NCBI GenBank assembly: GCA_900491605.1
Contig: UESW01004567.1
Span: 307,497 to 371,496 of the forward strand
Direction: 5' to 3'
Origin: Calamus simplicifolius
Lineage: Eukaryota > Streptophyta > Magnoliopsida > Arecales > Arecaceae
Length of the DNA stretch: 64,000 nucleotides
This document shows positions 1 through 10,828 of the stretch, in pieces. Under the pieces are notes generated by a model, which was not told the origin of the DNA, made no database searches, and was given only the letters and a program-made list of their open reading frames with translations. The position numbers and the translations under genes were made by a program. Each line of letters begins with the position of its first letter. Position 1 is the first letter of the stretch.

Positions 1-1030
1 GTGACACGCAGCCAAATAAAAAATCAGGGAACGTGGGCCGATGGACCTCGACCCCACAGAGTTTCTCCCATTAATGCCTTCTGTTCCCCGTTCGATGGCT
101 TTAAAGAGGGGGAGGACCAATGTCACATGCATCCATACGGGTCTTTGGTACTTCACCTTCTTGCCCTATTGGCTCCCTCACACTCTTTCTGCCTCTGCGC
201 ATAGTGATGAAGGGAATAACAGAGTTTTATAGAATCCACTCCTTGACTGTAACTCCAGTCAATGGCGGCTCAGAAGGAGGGGAAGAAAACCCCTTGACGG
301 CTCTCTATTTCTCCTTTTGCTAACGAAGAAGATGGAAAAGATGCCAGCTCCGAGAGAGAAGTGATATTCAAAAGGCACGACATGGCTACACATATTGGAG
401 ATGAAAGTTGATAGCCTCAGGGGCAAAGCTCCTAAGAAGAAGAAAAAGAAGAAGAAACCCCAGCCCCGAAGGAGAAGTAGTCTTCAAAAGATGCAGCGCG
501 GCTCAATCAGATCCTAGATCTTGACACTGTGACCTTGGCCGATTATGACTTAGAAGGAGAGAAAGAAGACCCTTTGGAAGCTCCTCGCTTCTCCCTTTCT
601 GATGAAGAAGATGGAAAATATGCCAGCTCTGAGAGGGAAGCAGTTTTCAAAAGGCACAGCATGATTTAGTCATATCCCAGATCTTGGCGCTCCTCGGCTG
701 ATTTGAGCATAGTCATCCTCAAGATGTTTCGTTGGCTGTGGGCGGACGACCGCGAGTGGCTTTTCATCCGTAGGAAATTTTCTTTTGTACTCGCTTATGC
801 TTCAGTGCACTTGTAATCTTCTGTAATAAGGACCTTCAATAAATAAAAATAATCTTTTTTGAACCTCGATTATGAGTTGACCTGGTCCTCTTTGTTTGAT
901 ATGAAGTCTGGAGGCAAAAGCCCATCGACTGTGAGTTGGGGAGTCGATCTCTCCCAGCTGTGAGTTGGCGGGTGACAAAGGGTGGCATGCTTGGAGCTCC
1001 TTCGTGAAATATCTTAGGGAGATTTTATTT
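1..1030 (+). pseudogene. Remnant of a Tat-type antisense ORF region (element Tat-3)
   Basis: No intact gene. Two related segments at about 311-370 and 590-660 each encode an acidic stretch followed by SSERE and FKRH, with stop codons around them. An AATAAA signal lies at 838-843, followed by a segment near 867 (CCTCGATTATGAGTTGACCTGG) that resembles the DNA just downstream of the antisense ORF of Tat-1 near 14848. I infer the 3' part of a decayed antisense extra ORF from a third Tat element. Identity is tentative; a blastx search against Tat antisense ORFs would decide. Confidence 0.35.
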
Positions 1031-1585
1031 CCTCTTACTGATTTGAATGCTTCAGCATGTCGATGATCTGCCCCCAGGGAATCATATTGCCTGGAGGAGG
1101 GAGGTGCTAGTGCCCTCGCCTGGGCTCCCTCCTGCGTTGCCGTCCGTAGGAGGGGAGACAGTTTGGACGACGAGCGAAAGATCGAGGCCTCCTGGGGCCT
1201 TCACGGTGGTGGTGCTCTTGCTGGTAAGCTTGATAGCCGTTCTGGCGGCGCTCTGGTGAGGCATGGCAGTGGCGAGTCTATCAACGAGGAGATCTCACCA
1301 ATGGAATGATGGCTGGCCTGAGCAGTAGCCATAGGGGGAGTGGAAGCTCCCTGATTGCTATTGTGTAGCCACAGAGTGTTGCTCCTGCAGCTTTTGGACA
1401 ACTACCACTAGTGCATGGACTTGGTGGCAAGCTGGTCCTATTGAGTGGCTTAAGGTGGTGACGATGGTGGAGCAGAGAGGCTTGCTTCCTATTGCTCAGC
1501 TTGAGATTCTTGGTAGAGATCTCTTGGGCTTTTGTCATTACCATCTTTTTTTATTTAGGAGGGACAGGGATCTGTAGGCTAGCAT
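1031..1585 (-). pseudogene. Decayed gag N-terminal region of Tat-3
   Basis: On the minus strand this stretch reads as frame-shifted proline- and serine-rich sequence. Its layout parallels the gag N-terminus of Tat-2 (46500-47006): the plus-strand stretch around GTTGCTCCTGCAGC and GGCAAGCTGGTCCT matches GCTGCTCCTGTAGC and GGCCAACTGGTCCT there. It sits directly before the presumed LTR at 1586, the same place gag occupies in Tat-1 and Tat-2. No pol lies between it and the antisense-ORF remnant to its left, so the element seems internally deleted. Confidence 0.4.
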
Positions 1586-2210
1586 TGTTGACGATCCATG
1601 CTCTGCCTTCCTTCCTGGCCCACCAATCTATTGACACCAAATTACCTTTCTCAATCGTCTGTGAGTGTCCGATCACCTTCCTCGATGAGCTTGGGATCTT
1701 TCTATGGCTCCGCTCTAGTTGGGATCCTGCAAGAAGTCTTGAGGGCCAGTAATTCCAGTGGGGACCCTTCGACGCTCAAGTAAGTGATTTGGATAACAAC
1801 TGTGTATTAGAGAGAGCTTGAGAGCTCGAAGGAAGAGACTCTGTGTGAGCATCTAAGTGTTCATACATGGTCGGGGGTCCATCTTACCCGCTTTATTAAT
1901 GTATGTGAGACTTGAGGTTAATCACCTGCCAGAGCATGCATGGTAAGTCGCTGGTGCTTGCCTCTTTGTTGCACGTCAGGGCCGGCAGGCCATGTCTCGT
2001 CCAGTATGGATGGCTGCAGCTGATTGGTGCACTAGGTTCCATCAAGCGTGGGAGGCCGCAGCAGGTTGCTGTAGGTCATCGTGGGGCATGGCAGTTGTTT
2101 GCCAGGCACGTCCTGTATGTCGCGCATCTATTGTCCTACATTGGATTGTGCGGACAGTGGTGAGTGATGGAGCATTGGGGCCAGGTACATGGATTCTTTA
2201 GTGAATCCTA
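1586..2210 (-). repeat. Left part of Tat-3 LTR, interrupted by copia-1
   Basis: The segment begins TGTTGACGATCC just after a degenerate primer-binding-like stretch. It contains CCTTCGACGCTCAAGT, nearly the same as CCTCCGACGCTCAAGT in both LTRs of Tat-1. It is cut at 2206-2210 by the copia-1 target duplication and seems to continue at 8022. Joined, the LTR would be about 1.04 kb, similar to Tat-1. The second LTR of this element is outside the window, so the ends cannot be confirmed here. Confidence 0.45.
2206..2210. repeat. Target site duplication of copia-1 (left copy)
   Basis: TCCTA immediately precedes the 5' LTR; the same five bases follow the 3' LTR at 8017-8021. A perfect 5-bp duplication is the normal footprint of Ty1/copia integration and fixes both ends of the element. 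Confidence 0.93.
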
Positions 2211-2692
2211 TGTAAGCTCAGGTGTGGCACATCCAAAGTTCAGGAAAGTCACACAGGTTTGAGAGCTTAGGCTACATAAGTTCTTAGGTTCCTAAGTCAT
2301 TTGGGTCAGCTTGTGACCCAGAAATAGAGAGCATGTGAGTCATGGGTGTACATGGGCTTGGGTTTGAGTGCTTTCTTACATGGCTTAGAAGGGAGTTTTT
2401 TGAGAGAATGTTTAATAACCTAATCGTAGGTATGAATCTGGGTCTAGGAGGATTGGGCTCAGGGATATACTTCCATATTTTAGGGAGTTTGTTAGGGAGT
2501 TGGTTACAGGCTGGTGCGGATAAGTCTTATCATCCAAGATGGATGGTTATTTAAGGCTCTATCTGAATGTAACCGGATATTGAACGAAACCTCAGAAAAA
2601 TAAAGGCATTCTCTTTTTTCTTCTATATCCATATATTCTTCTTCTTCGCTATCTTCCCTCACGTGTCTAATTTCGACGGAAGCTGCGCAACA
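2211..2692 (+). repeat. 5' LTR of copia-1
   Basis: 482 bp, starting TGTAAGCTC and ending GCGCAACA. A TATTTAAGG promoter-like box lies near 2548 and an AATAAA signal at 2599-2604, consistent with the U3-R-U5 layout. It aligns along its whole length to 7529-8016. Confidence 0.93.
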
Positions 2693-2712
2693 AGTGGTAT
2701 CAGCATTAGAGA
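2693..2712 (+). other. Primer-binding site of copia-1
   Basis: AGTGGTATCAGCATTAGAG directly follows the LTR. TGGTATCAG is complementary to the 3' end of plant initiator methionine tRNA, the usual primer of copia elements. Bases after CAG differ from the usual AGC, so the site is partly degraded. Confidence 0.8.
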
Positions 2713-3462
2713 GGCGCTTGGGAAGAGGAAGAGAAATCAGATCAAGTCCGGTGCAACCAATTCCGGTGCAACTCCGTGCGAGATGGAAGAAAGACGTGAG
2801 TTCTTGGAGCGGCGACATCTCCAGCGGATCGCGTTAATATGAACATTAATTCCACTAATTTCATGAAGGCCTTGTTTCGCGATTTCTCCCAAGAAAACGT
2901 CCTAATGGAAGCCCAGGAGTTTCACGATTTCTTCCACCATTAAAGACGGGGAGGAAGGCAACAGCGGAATTCTCGCACGTCTTCTTCGCAGGAACTCATG
3001 GACGGATTTCTCCTACGGAAGACGTCTTCAGTGGAAACATACACACAGGAGGAGGAATTCGTGAAAGAGGCTTCATGGAAGGAAGCTTTGGTCAACAAGT
3101 CAAACTCCTGGGGAGTTTGGGAATCCAAGGTGTCAGAAGGAACTTGCAGCAGGATTTCTCTTAAGGAATTCTTGAAGATGCGGGAGGAAGCCTCACGGCT
3201 CTGGAGCAAAATCGGCTAAGAAAAAAAAAGATTAAATAAAATTCAAGAAATTAAAGGGGACGGTGGGTTTTGAACCAGCAACCAAAGAAAAGAAGCACTA
3301 GGCAACTAACCTATGCAGCAATTTATTTGATTGCAATAAGCATCTTATCCAAGGGAAGCGAACTTCTTGGAAGGGCTGCAAGAGAGGATTTCAACCAGGA
3401 TTTCATCTCTAGGTATTTTTCTTAATTCATCTCTGTGATTACTGCTTGTGGCCTGATCAACC

Positions 3463-4095
3463 ATGTGTAGTGGAAGCAAAGTTGAGTTTGAAAAATTTAA
3501 TGGAAAAGGGAGTTTCTCTATGTGGAAGGTGAGGGTTGAGGATTTACTAGTGCAGAATTTTTTTGATGTTGCTTTGGAATCAAAGCCTAAGAAGATGTCT
3601 GAAGGGGATTGGTTGTCTCTTGAGAAGAGGGCATGTGCAGCGATCATAGGGTGTCTTGCTGATTCAGTTTTGTACAGTATCCTAGATGAGAAGAAACCGA
3701 AGGGTCTTTGGGCCAAGTTGCATTCCTTATACATGGGCAAAAATATGTGCAATAAACTTATGTTGAAGAAACAATTATATAGTCTTCGGATGCAGGAAGG
3801 CGGGGATATTGTTCTTCATATTCAGAAGTATGATAGGATATGCAATGATTTAATGACTCTTGGTGTTAAGATGGAGGAAGAAGATAAATCTTTTTACTTG
3901 TTATGTTCATTGCCTATGTCTTATGATCCTCTTGTTACTACACTGCTTTATGGAAAAGAAACACTGCTTTATGAAGATATTGCATCTATGTTGAGATCCA
4001 ATGAGCAGAGGAAAGATAACAGGGGAAGGTGTACCTCAGGAGGGCCTCACGGTAGGAGAGAGAACTGGCATAGGCAAGGAGGTCAGCAAGCATAG
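3463..4095 (+). pseudogene. Copia-1 gag capsid region
   Basis: A 210-codon open stretch with the features of copia Gag (UBN2 / gag-polypeptide family): FEKFNGKGSFSMWK near the start, then LWAKLHSLYMGK, then the leucine-rich segment ending LRSNEQRK. The zinc knuckle is in another frame, so a frameshift occurs between about 4000 and 4095. Gag would package the RNA copy in virus-like particles. The start is the first ATG after the leader, 770 bp past the LTR, long for a leader. Confidence 0.85.
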
Positions 4096-4591
4096 GGGCC
4101 GATCTAGGTCCAAGTCAAAGAAAGGCAAAGGCAAGTTCAGGTGTTACAAGTGTAATGGGGTTGGACACATAAAGATGAATTATCCTCTTTGGAAGAAACC
4201 TCAAGAAGAAAAGAAAGAGAAGGAATCTGTCAGTACTGTTGAAGATATAGGGGTCGAGGAGGACCTCTTGGTGGTTTCAGATGCACACAAAAGTACAGTA
4301 GACAGTTGGTTACTTGATTCAGCCTACTCACATCATTATACACTGCATCGGTCCTGGTTTGCAGATTATACTAAAATTGATGTGGGGAATGTGACATTAG
4401 GAGATAACCATTCTTGCAGGGTGGCAGGAGTTGGCACAGTTAGGATCAGAATATTTGATCGGGTTGTGAAAACTCTTACTCATGTGAAGCATGTTCCTAA
4501 CTTGAAGAAGAACATAGTGTCCTTGGGGTACCTGGAGAGGAATGGATTTGTTTCAGTTGTCGTTCTGGGAATGGTGTACTCAACGTCATGA
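4001..4591 (+). pseudogene. Copia-1 nucleocapsid zinc knuckle and aspartic protease
   Basis: This frame carries a CCHC-type knuckle, CYKCNGVGHIKMNY, near 4142-4183, in which the last cysteine is replaced by tyrosine. A protease active-site motif of the LDSA type (WLLDSAYSHH) lies near 4308. The sequence runs on through the protease flap region and stops at 4591. The missing cysteine and the frameshifts either side make it non-functional as read. Confidence 0.8.
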
Positions 4592-5931
4592 AAGGTGCCA
4601 TGGTTATGATGAGGGGAAAGAGGCTAAAAAATAATTTGTATCAGCTTGTTGGGTCTGTGATGTGTGGAGGGTCTGAGACAACATCAGCAGTGCACAGTCA
4701 GCAGGATATGTACCGCATGTGGCACTACATCTTGGTCACATGGGAGCGGGGCATGAGGGTGCTGATGAAGGACAGGAGGATTCTAGCTTTGGATGAGGGT
4801 GTTGCAGAGGTCTGTGAGCCATGTCAGATGGGCAAGCAACATAAGGTAAAATTTTCTACCAGTTCAGCGCACAGTACAGGTCCCTTGGAGCTAGTACACA
4901 GTGATGTTTGGGGTCCAGCTCCAGTTTTGGGCAGGAATGGAGCCAGATATTTCATGACTCCGATTGATGATTTTTAAGGATGGTCGGGTATATTTCTTGA
5001 AGGAAAAGTCAAAGGTCTTCTCCAAATTTCAAGCATGGCAGGCTGAGGTGGAGAAGGAGACATGGAGATATGTAAAGGTGGTGCGGTCTGATAACGGTGA
5101 AGAATTTACAAGTAAGAGTTTCTAAAATTTTGCACAGACGAAGGCATCAAAAGGTAATTTTCAGTGGTTAGAACTCCTCAGCAAAATGGAGTGGCTGAGA
5201 GAATGAACCGAACTCTCATGGAGAAAGCTAGATGCATGAGATTGTAAGTAGGATTACCTAAAATGTTTTGGGTAGACACAGTTGATACAGCAGCCTACTT
5301 GGTGAATAGGTCTCCTCATGTCAAGCTTGATGGGAGGTTACCAGAGGATGTGTGGTCTGGTAGACAGGTGGAGCTTAGCCATATCAGAGTTTTTGGATGT
5401 ACAGCATTTGTACATGTGGATGCCAGTCAGCGGACCAAGTTGGACACCAAAGCCAGAAAAATGGTGTTCATTGGATATCCGCAAGGAGTCAAGGGATACA
5501 TGCTATGGGATCCCTTGGAGCAGAAGGTCATGATCAGTAGGGATGTGGTTTTTGATGAGAGCTCAGTCCTCAAGAAGCAGGAGGTGGTAGAGGTTCAGCC
5601 GGAGGCCCAGTCGGATGCGGATGGGCAGCAGGAGGCTCAGCAGGGCGCAACTGAGCAATTAACCTCTTATGATATTTTACCTTTTGTAGGATCACCAAGA
5701 GAATATGAGATTCAGGTGGAGCATACTCCAGATATGTCTTCACATACGGGGACCAGCCAGATGCATGCTCATGGTAGAGATGAGCAAAGGGAGGAGTCAC
5801 ATCCTGGGATAGGCATCGACATTGCACTACATAAGCCAAAGAGGGTCATTCGGCAATCGGAGCGATATAGGTTTGGCAAGACCATGTCATATGCATTGGT
5901 GGCTGCCAATGGAGGACCAGTTACCTACTAG
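4588..5931 (+). pseudogene. Copia-1 integrase (broken)
   Basis: Contains the pre-integrase zinc region, decayed at its first histidines but with CEPCQMGKQ near 4815-4841. The catalytic core follows in several frames: first Asp in HSDVWGPAP (about 4912), second in RSDNGEEF (about 5090), Glu in QQNGVAERMNR (about 5197). A clean 222-codon stretch from 5263 to 5931 holds the rest of the core and the C-terminus, including VFGCTAFVHV. All three catalytic acidic residues are still encoded, but stops at 4977 and near 5125 break the frame. Confidence 0.85.
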
Positions 5932-7050
5932 GAGGCAATGACAAGCCAGGATAGAGATAGGTGGGTCCAGGCAATGGTGGAAGAGATGCAGTCCCTGCAG
6001 AAGAATCAGACTTGGCGGTTGGTGTCACTGCCAAGTGGAAAGAAGCCCATTGGTTGTAAATGGGTATTTCAGTGCAAAGAATGAGCCACAGAGAAGGAGA
6101 AGATCAGGTATAAGGCCAGATTAGTAGCCAAAGGATTTTCTCAGAAAGAAGGCATTGACTACATGAGGTGTTCTCTCCAGTGGTACGATACACATCTATC
6201 AGGATGTTGCTGAGCATTGTAGCAGTGCAGAATTTGGAACGGGACAGATGGATGTCAGGACGGCCTTCCATCATGGGGATTTGGAGGAGGAGATTTATAT
6301 GGAGCAGCCAGAGGGGTTCATAGAACCGGGGTCAGAAAGAAAGTATATCGTTTGCAAGATCCTTATATGGTTTGAAGCAGTCACCGCATCAGTGGTATCT
6401 GCGGTTTGATACCTTTGTAAGGAGCATCGGCATGTCTAGATGTGAGTATGATCCCTATGTTTATTTCCAGATTTTAGAAGATAATTCCAGATTATACTTG
6501 CTTTTGTATATGTTAATTGCATGCAAGAGTAAAGCTGTTGTGGAGGATCTAAAGGCAGCATTGTCAGCTGAGTTTGAAATGAAGGATTTAGGTCATGCTA
6601 CACGGATTTTGGGATAAAAATTTTCAGGAACAGATACAGGAGGTTGCTTCATTTATCTTAGGGGACTTATATCAGGAGGATCTTGGAGAGGTACAGTATG
6701 GATAGTGCAAAACCAGTCACATTACCATTGGCCGATCACATTAAGCTCTCCAAGACTATGGCATCGAGTTTTGAGATAGAGGCCGAGGAGATGTCCAGAG
6801 TACCTTATGCTTCAGAGTTGGCAGCCTCATGTATGCTATAGTGTGTTGTAGGCCTGACCTTGCATATGCTGTTAGCCAAGTTAGCATATTCATGGCTAGG
6901 GTAAAGCACATTGGAGAGCTCTGAAAGGGATCTTCAAATATCTTGTTGGCACAGTCAGTGTTGGTATATGCTATGGGTATAATAGCATGGAGGATGGCAC
7001 TAGACTGACCATGGAGGCTCAGGATCGAGTAGCAGGTTTTGTTAATGCTG
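5932..7050 (+). pseudogene. Copia-1 reverse transcriptase, catalytic motif deleted
   Basis: Recognisable blocks in order: WVQAMVEEMQSLQKNQTW, KARLVAKGFSQKEGIDY, LYGLKQSPHQWYLRFD near 6370, and the palm region near 6500. There the sequence reads LLLYMLIACKSKA: the expected YVDD has lost V-D-D, an in-frame loss of nine bases, removing the two aspartates needed for polymerisation. Several other frameshifts and stops (for example at 6617) also break it. Confidence 0.85.
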
Positions 7051-7500
7051 ACTATAGAGGTGATTTGGACACCAGAAGGTCGACGATAGGGTATGTCTTT
7101 ATGTTGAATGGTGGTCCAATATCATGGAGGTCAAGTCTGTAGCCAGTGATGGCTTTGTCTACACAGAGTCAGAGTATATCGGTATTTCAGAGGCTGCAAA
7201 GGAGGCTATGTGGCTGAAAGGTCTTGCACTGGAGATGGGGATAGCACAGGGGGTGATTAGGGTATTTTCTGATAGCCATAGTGTATTATGTTTAGTCCAG
7301 AATCCAGTCTATCATGCTAGGACCAAACATATTGACATCAGATACCACAGGACCAGGGAGCTTGTGGAGGATGGTGAGTTGGAGCTTGTGAAAGTGTTTA
7401 CCAAAGATAATGCAACGGATGCACTCACTAAGGTACTACCTCGGGATAACTTCTTCAGATGTGGAGCACTGATGGGATTGATAGACCAGGTGGAGCTTAC
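7051..7500 (+). pseudogene. Copia-1 RNase H domain
   Basis: Reads RRSTIGYVFMLNGG, then after a frame break SEYIGISEAAKEAMWLKGL, DSHSVLCLVQNPVYHARTKH, HIDIRYHRTRELV and DALTKVLPRDNF, the standard C-terminal order of copia RNase H. The ORF from 7124 to 7588 holds most of it and runs into the LTR. Confidence 0.85.
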
Positions 7501-7517
7501 TATAATTTTGATGTACC

Positions 7518-7528
7518 AAGGTGGAGAT
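7518..7528 (+). other. Polypurine tract of copia-1
   Basis: AAGGTGGAGAT directly precedes the 3' LTR, the expected primer site for plus-strand DNA synthesis and the form usual in Tnt1/Tork elements. Copia-3 has a near match (AAGGTGAAGAT). Confidence 0.85.
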
Positions 7529-8016
7529 TGTAAGCTTAGGTGTGGCACATCCAAAGTTCAGGAGAGTCACACAGGTTTGAGAGCCTAGGCTACATAAGTT
7601 CTTAGGTTCCTAAGTCATTTGGGTCGGCTTGTGACCCAAGAATAGAGAGTATGTGAGTCATGGGTGTACATGGGCTCGGGTTTGAGTGCTTTCTTGCATG
7701 GCTTAGAAGGGAGTTTTTTGAGAGAATGTTTAATAACCTAATCGTAGGTTATGGATCTGGGTCCAGGAGGATTGGGCTCAGGTTTCTGGATAGACTTCCA
7801 TATTTTAGGGAGTTTGTTAGGGAGTTGGTTACAGGCTGGTACGGATAAGTTTTATCATCCAAGATGGATGGTTATTTAAGGCTCTATCTGAATGTAATCG
7901 GATATTGAACGAAACCTCAGAAAAATAAAGGCATTCTCTTTTTTCTTCTATATCCATATATTCTTCTTCTTCTCTATCTTCCCTTACGCGTCTGATTTGG
8001 CGGAAGCTGCGCAACA
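7529..8016 (+). repeat. 3' LTR of copia-1
   Basis: 488 bp, beginning TGTAAGCTTAGG and ending GCGCAACA, homologous along its length to 2211-2692. Differences seen are mostly single transitions plus a short indel near 7780. It is followed by TCCTA (8017-8021), the second target duplication copy. Confidence 0.93.
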
Positions 8017-8021
8017 TCCTA
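8017..8021. repeat. Target site duplication of copia-1 (right copy)
   Basis: TCCTA, identical to 2206-2210. Confidence 0.93.
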
Positions 8022-8437
8022 CCCAGTAGCCGCTGACTTGGGGCCATGGAAGGCAGCTAGGATGCAACCCAGGTGGTCAAATGGATCGTAGTCCTTCTCG
8101 GAAGGCCGGCTGGAGGTGCTTCTGATCCACATATGTAGCTCTGGGTTCATACATTAGGGGCAGTGTTGCTGGTTTCCTTCAGAAGAGTCCGACTCCGGAG
8201 GCGAGTCTGGAGGCTAAATAGAAGAGGCCGATTCCAAAGGCTGAGCCCGGAGTCTGAGCAAGAAGAGACCGACTCCGAAGGCCGAGTCTAGGGGCCGACT
8301 CCGAAGGCCGAGTCGAAGGCTGAGCGGGAAGGGGCCAATTTCGAAGGCCAAGTTTGAGGGCCGATTAGGAAGGGGCGACTGAGAATGGCTGATCTAGATG
8401 CGATTATCGTTGCCCATGGGGTTTATTGGCCCCATCA
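8022..8437 (-). repeat. Right part of Tat-3 LTR with GC-rich tandem array
   Basis: Continuation of the presumed LTR at 1586-2210. From 8187 to about 8390 it holds about eight degenerate copies of a GGCCGACTCCGAAGGCCGAGT-like unit, matching in position and style the arrays in the LTRs of Tat-1 and Tat-2. It ends TTGGCCCCATCA, comparable with AACCCTATCA in Tat-2 and TACCCCTCAACA in Tat-1, after which the DNA becomes AT-rich. The right boundary at 8437 is inferred from that comparison. Confidence 0.45.
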
Positions 8438-10186
8438 ATATGAAATAAATTAGAAAAAGCTAATTAAAGCTATAAATCACCCACCGTATCATCACGCGGT
8501 TAACCAGTCCAATGTAGATGGGGTCATTGGTCAAGTGGTGGAGAGGGCTCCAAGCCTCAAATGATATAACCAATCTACCCATACAACTCACCAATTCTCT
8601 CCTGTATCATTCTACTGAATTGAGCTGTGATCTAACGGACGAACGATGGTACTACTCTAGCAGAGATTGTCCAATCTTCTAGTCTGACCAGCTTTAACTA
8701 TGAGACGGTCTCTTGAGTAGAGACCTGATCTTTTGTCCAGTTGTAATCTTCTAGTCTGACCAGCTTTAACTATAAGGGAGGGGGAAGGCAGCGGAGAGAA
8801 GTTTGTGGGCACGTTTGAAGAAGGGAAGATGTGGCTAGCAGCGGCGCTGGTGCTTGGGCCAAGGCGTACATCAATTTTGACTTTATTAAGGATCCAAATA
8901 TCTTCATCTTTAAAAGAAAAAAAAAGGGATCCGAAGAGCTAAACAAGAAATGTAAAGCTTTATTTTTTTAAAAAAAAATGAATTAAAAATGTTAAATTTA
9001 TTAGCAATGAAAGAAAACGAAAAAAATCATTGCCTTTTAATAAGATAAAATAATATTTTTGAAAATAAAAAGATAATGATAAATGATATTTCTCACTAAA
9101 TTTATAGATAATCTATTGACAACCTTACATAATATACTAAATATAGATCTTAAATATCATAATTATCACTCTCAACCTCACACTACTAATGTAGTTTGAA
9201 TTTCGTAATGAGCCCACGCTGCATCATCTGAGAATGTTATTATTTTTTTTAAAAAAAAAGAAAGAAAAAGAGATGGAAATAAAATAAGAAAGAATCAATT
9301 ATTTTTTGTTTCCAATATCAATATAAATTATAATGAATATTAGCAGCTCACTATTCTATATATATGGAGGGAACCATGGAGCCACAATTTCTATAAACAA
9401 TGCAGAAAATTTGCGGATCTAAAAAATTATGCATATTAAAAATATTTTTAAGTTTACCCAAAGGCATGCACTTGCCTAACCTTGAAGCGGCTTATGATTT
9501 AGTTCAAAATAAAACACTCAATAATATAGTTGAACTTCCTATGAGCAAACGAGCAAATGAAAGTTTCTATGTAAAGATTAATTTATATTAATGTTGAATT
9601 TACATGTCATTCTTCTCGTAACTTCTTAAATTGTCTTTGTTATCTAATTCATATTATTTGATGTATTTAATCATATCATTATTATGAATAAACATAAACT
9701 TTAATATGAAATAAAAATATTAATCATCCTCTACTAAATATTAATTCAATCTTACAGAAATCACTTATAACAGATCTAGCTATTAGCAAAATAAAATCTA
9801 GATACCATCTATATAACTCATTTTGAATTGCAATAATGCCATAAATAGTATATATCCTATAAATTATAATTGATAATTACTTTCAAAATTTCGGCAAACA
9901 AATGTCCGTAATTATTGTAGTGTCGTATCCAGCAATGTTTTAAAACCAAGTCATTCATCAAATTGGAAAAGAGAGGATCGTGGGTCAATGGTTCAACTGC
10001 TGGGTTAACCCAAATCAGCTGACTTCAAGTCGGAAGGAGATGAGCTAAAGATTGAAGAGAGAGATATAAGAGAGAAGAAGATTTTTTGGTGGTCGATACA
10101 TCCTTGGCACTGCCTTGTATCGGTTAGCCAAAATAAGGGTCTTTATGATCGAACAAAGCCAAGCTTTGATAATTCAAATAAGAAAG
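8438..10186. other. AT-rich intergenic DNA without a credible gene
   Basis: Mostly AT-rich, with homopolymer runs around 8915-9010 and 9240-9300. A direct repeat of about 29 bp (AATCTTCTAGTCTGACCAGC and onward) occurs at 8673-8701 and 8745-8773. The only ORF over 60 codons (9400-9591) has no recognisable domain and sits in AT-rich sequence where such ORFs arise by chance. Confidence 0.6.
10182..10186. repeat. Target site duplication of Tat-1 (left copy)
   Basis: GAAAG precedes the LTR at 10187; GAAAG also follows the other LTR at 26023-26027, where it opens a short GAAA microsatellite. The match is exact, but the low complexity makes it somewhat weaker than the copia-1 and Tat-2 duplications. 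Confidence 0.75.
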
Positions 10187-10520
10187 TGTTGCCGTCGGAA
10201 TCCATCCTCCGACTCGGGCATGGTCGATCTCCAAGGAGAGGGGTGCGATGAACCTGCAAAAAAAAGCCCACACGCGGAGGGACACTGGAGGTGGTCCTCC
10301 GCGGAAGACCCTCCGACGCTCAAGTCAGTGGAAAAGAAATCGGCGATCAACCAGACAGTGGGAGGTGGATCTCTCCGGGAGACCTCTCCGGGGGCGGCCA
10401 ATCGGAGGCTCCGAAGGGCGGGAGCACCGACGAGCTGCCTGGAGAGAGGAGAGCGAGAGTGGGGGCGCAAGCGCGCAAGTGTGCGTACAGAGTTGCGTAC
10501 CTGGGGAAATTTGTGAGACT

Positions 10521-10530
10521 GATATTTATA
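10521..10530 (-). promoter_or_regulatory. TATA box in Tat-1 LTR
   Basis: GATATTTATA, which reads TATAAATATC on the minus strand, the strand encoding gag-pol. The same box is at 25327-25336 in the other LTR, the copy that would drive the element's own RNA. Confidence 0.6.
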
Positions 10531-10828
10531 GACTGTCGTTTGGGTCTTGAGCGCCTTCTGGAAGGTTCAGAGGTTGTTACGATACGGAGACGGACAGAAT
10601 CAGGCCGTTGTGGGGCCGTTAGAATCTGTATCTTGTTTGTTCAGAGATTGACGGCTGGGAGAGCTCCTTGACGCCTCGAGATCTGGTTGAGTAGGCCTAG
10701 GGCGGTTATGATAGGCTTTAGGCCACGTCCCGACATGATTCCTTGTCTAGGATGCCGTTTCGATAGGCTTGGGCTCTTCCGCCTCAGGTTCCGCAGAGGT
10801 AAGTGTTAGGTTTCTGATTGCAGATGAA

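Larger units (their letters stand above)
2211..8016 (+). mobile_element. Copia-1: full-length but defective Ty1/copia element (Tork/Tnt1-like)
   Basis: A 5,806-bp element with LTRs at 2211-2692 and 7529-8016, flanked by TCCTA. Internal order is primer-binding site, gag, zinc knuckle, protease, integrase, reverse transcriptase, RNase H, polypurine tract: the Ty1/copia order with integrase before reverse transcriptase. The reading frame is broken many times, and the reverse transcriptase has lost its catalytic aspartates. The LTRs appear roughly 94-95% alike by eye, so the insertion is not recent. It lies inside the presumed LTR of Tat-3. The short LTR and the LDSA protease motif suggest the Tork/Tnt1 group; that assignment is by motif only. 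Confidence 0.93.

Noticed and set aside
2693..2712. tRNA-like sequences at primer-binding sites
   Set aside because: They are 12-18-base complements of a tRNA 3' end, not tRNA genes; no cloverleaf was found.
5318..5839. Shadow ORFs in other frames over the copia-1 integrase (5318-5533, 5570-5839)
   Set aside because: They overlap the recognised integrase frame and have no motifs.
9400..9591. 63-codon ORF in AT-rich intergenic DNA
   Set aside because: No domain, no supporting neighbour or splice context; expected by chance in this composition.
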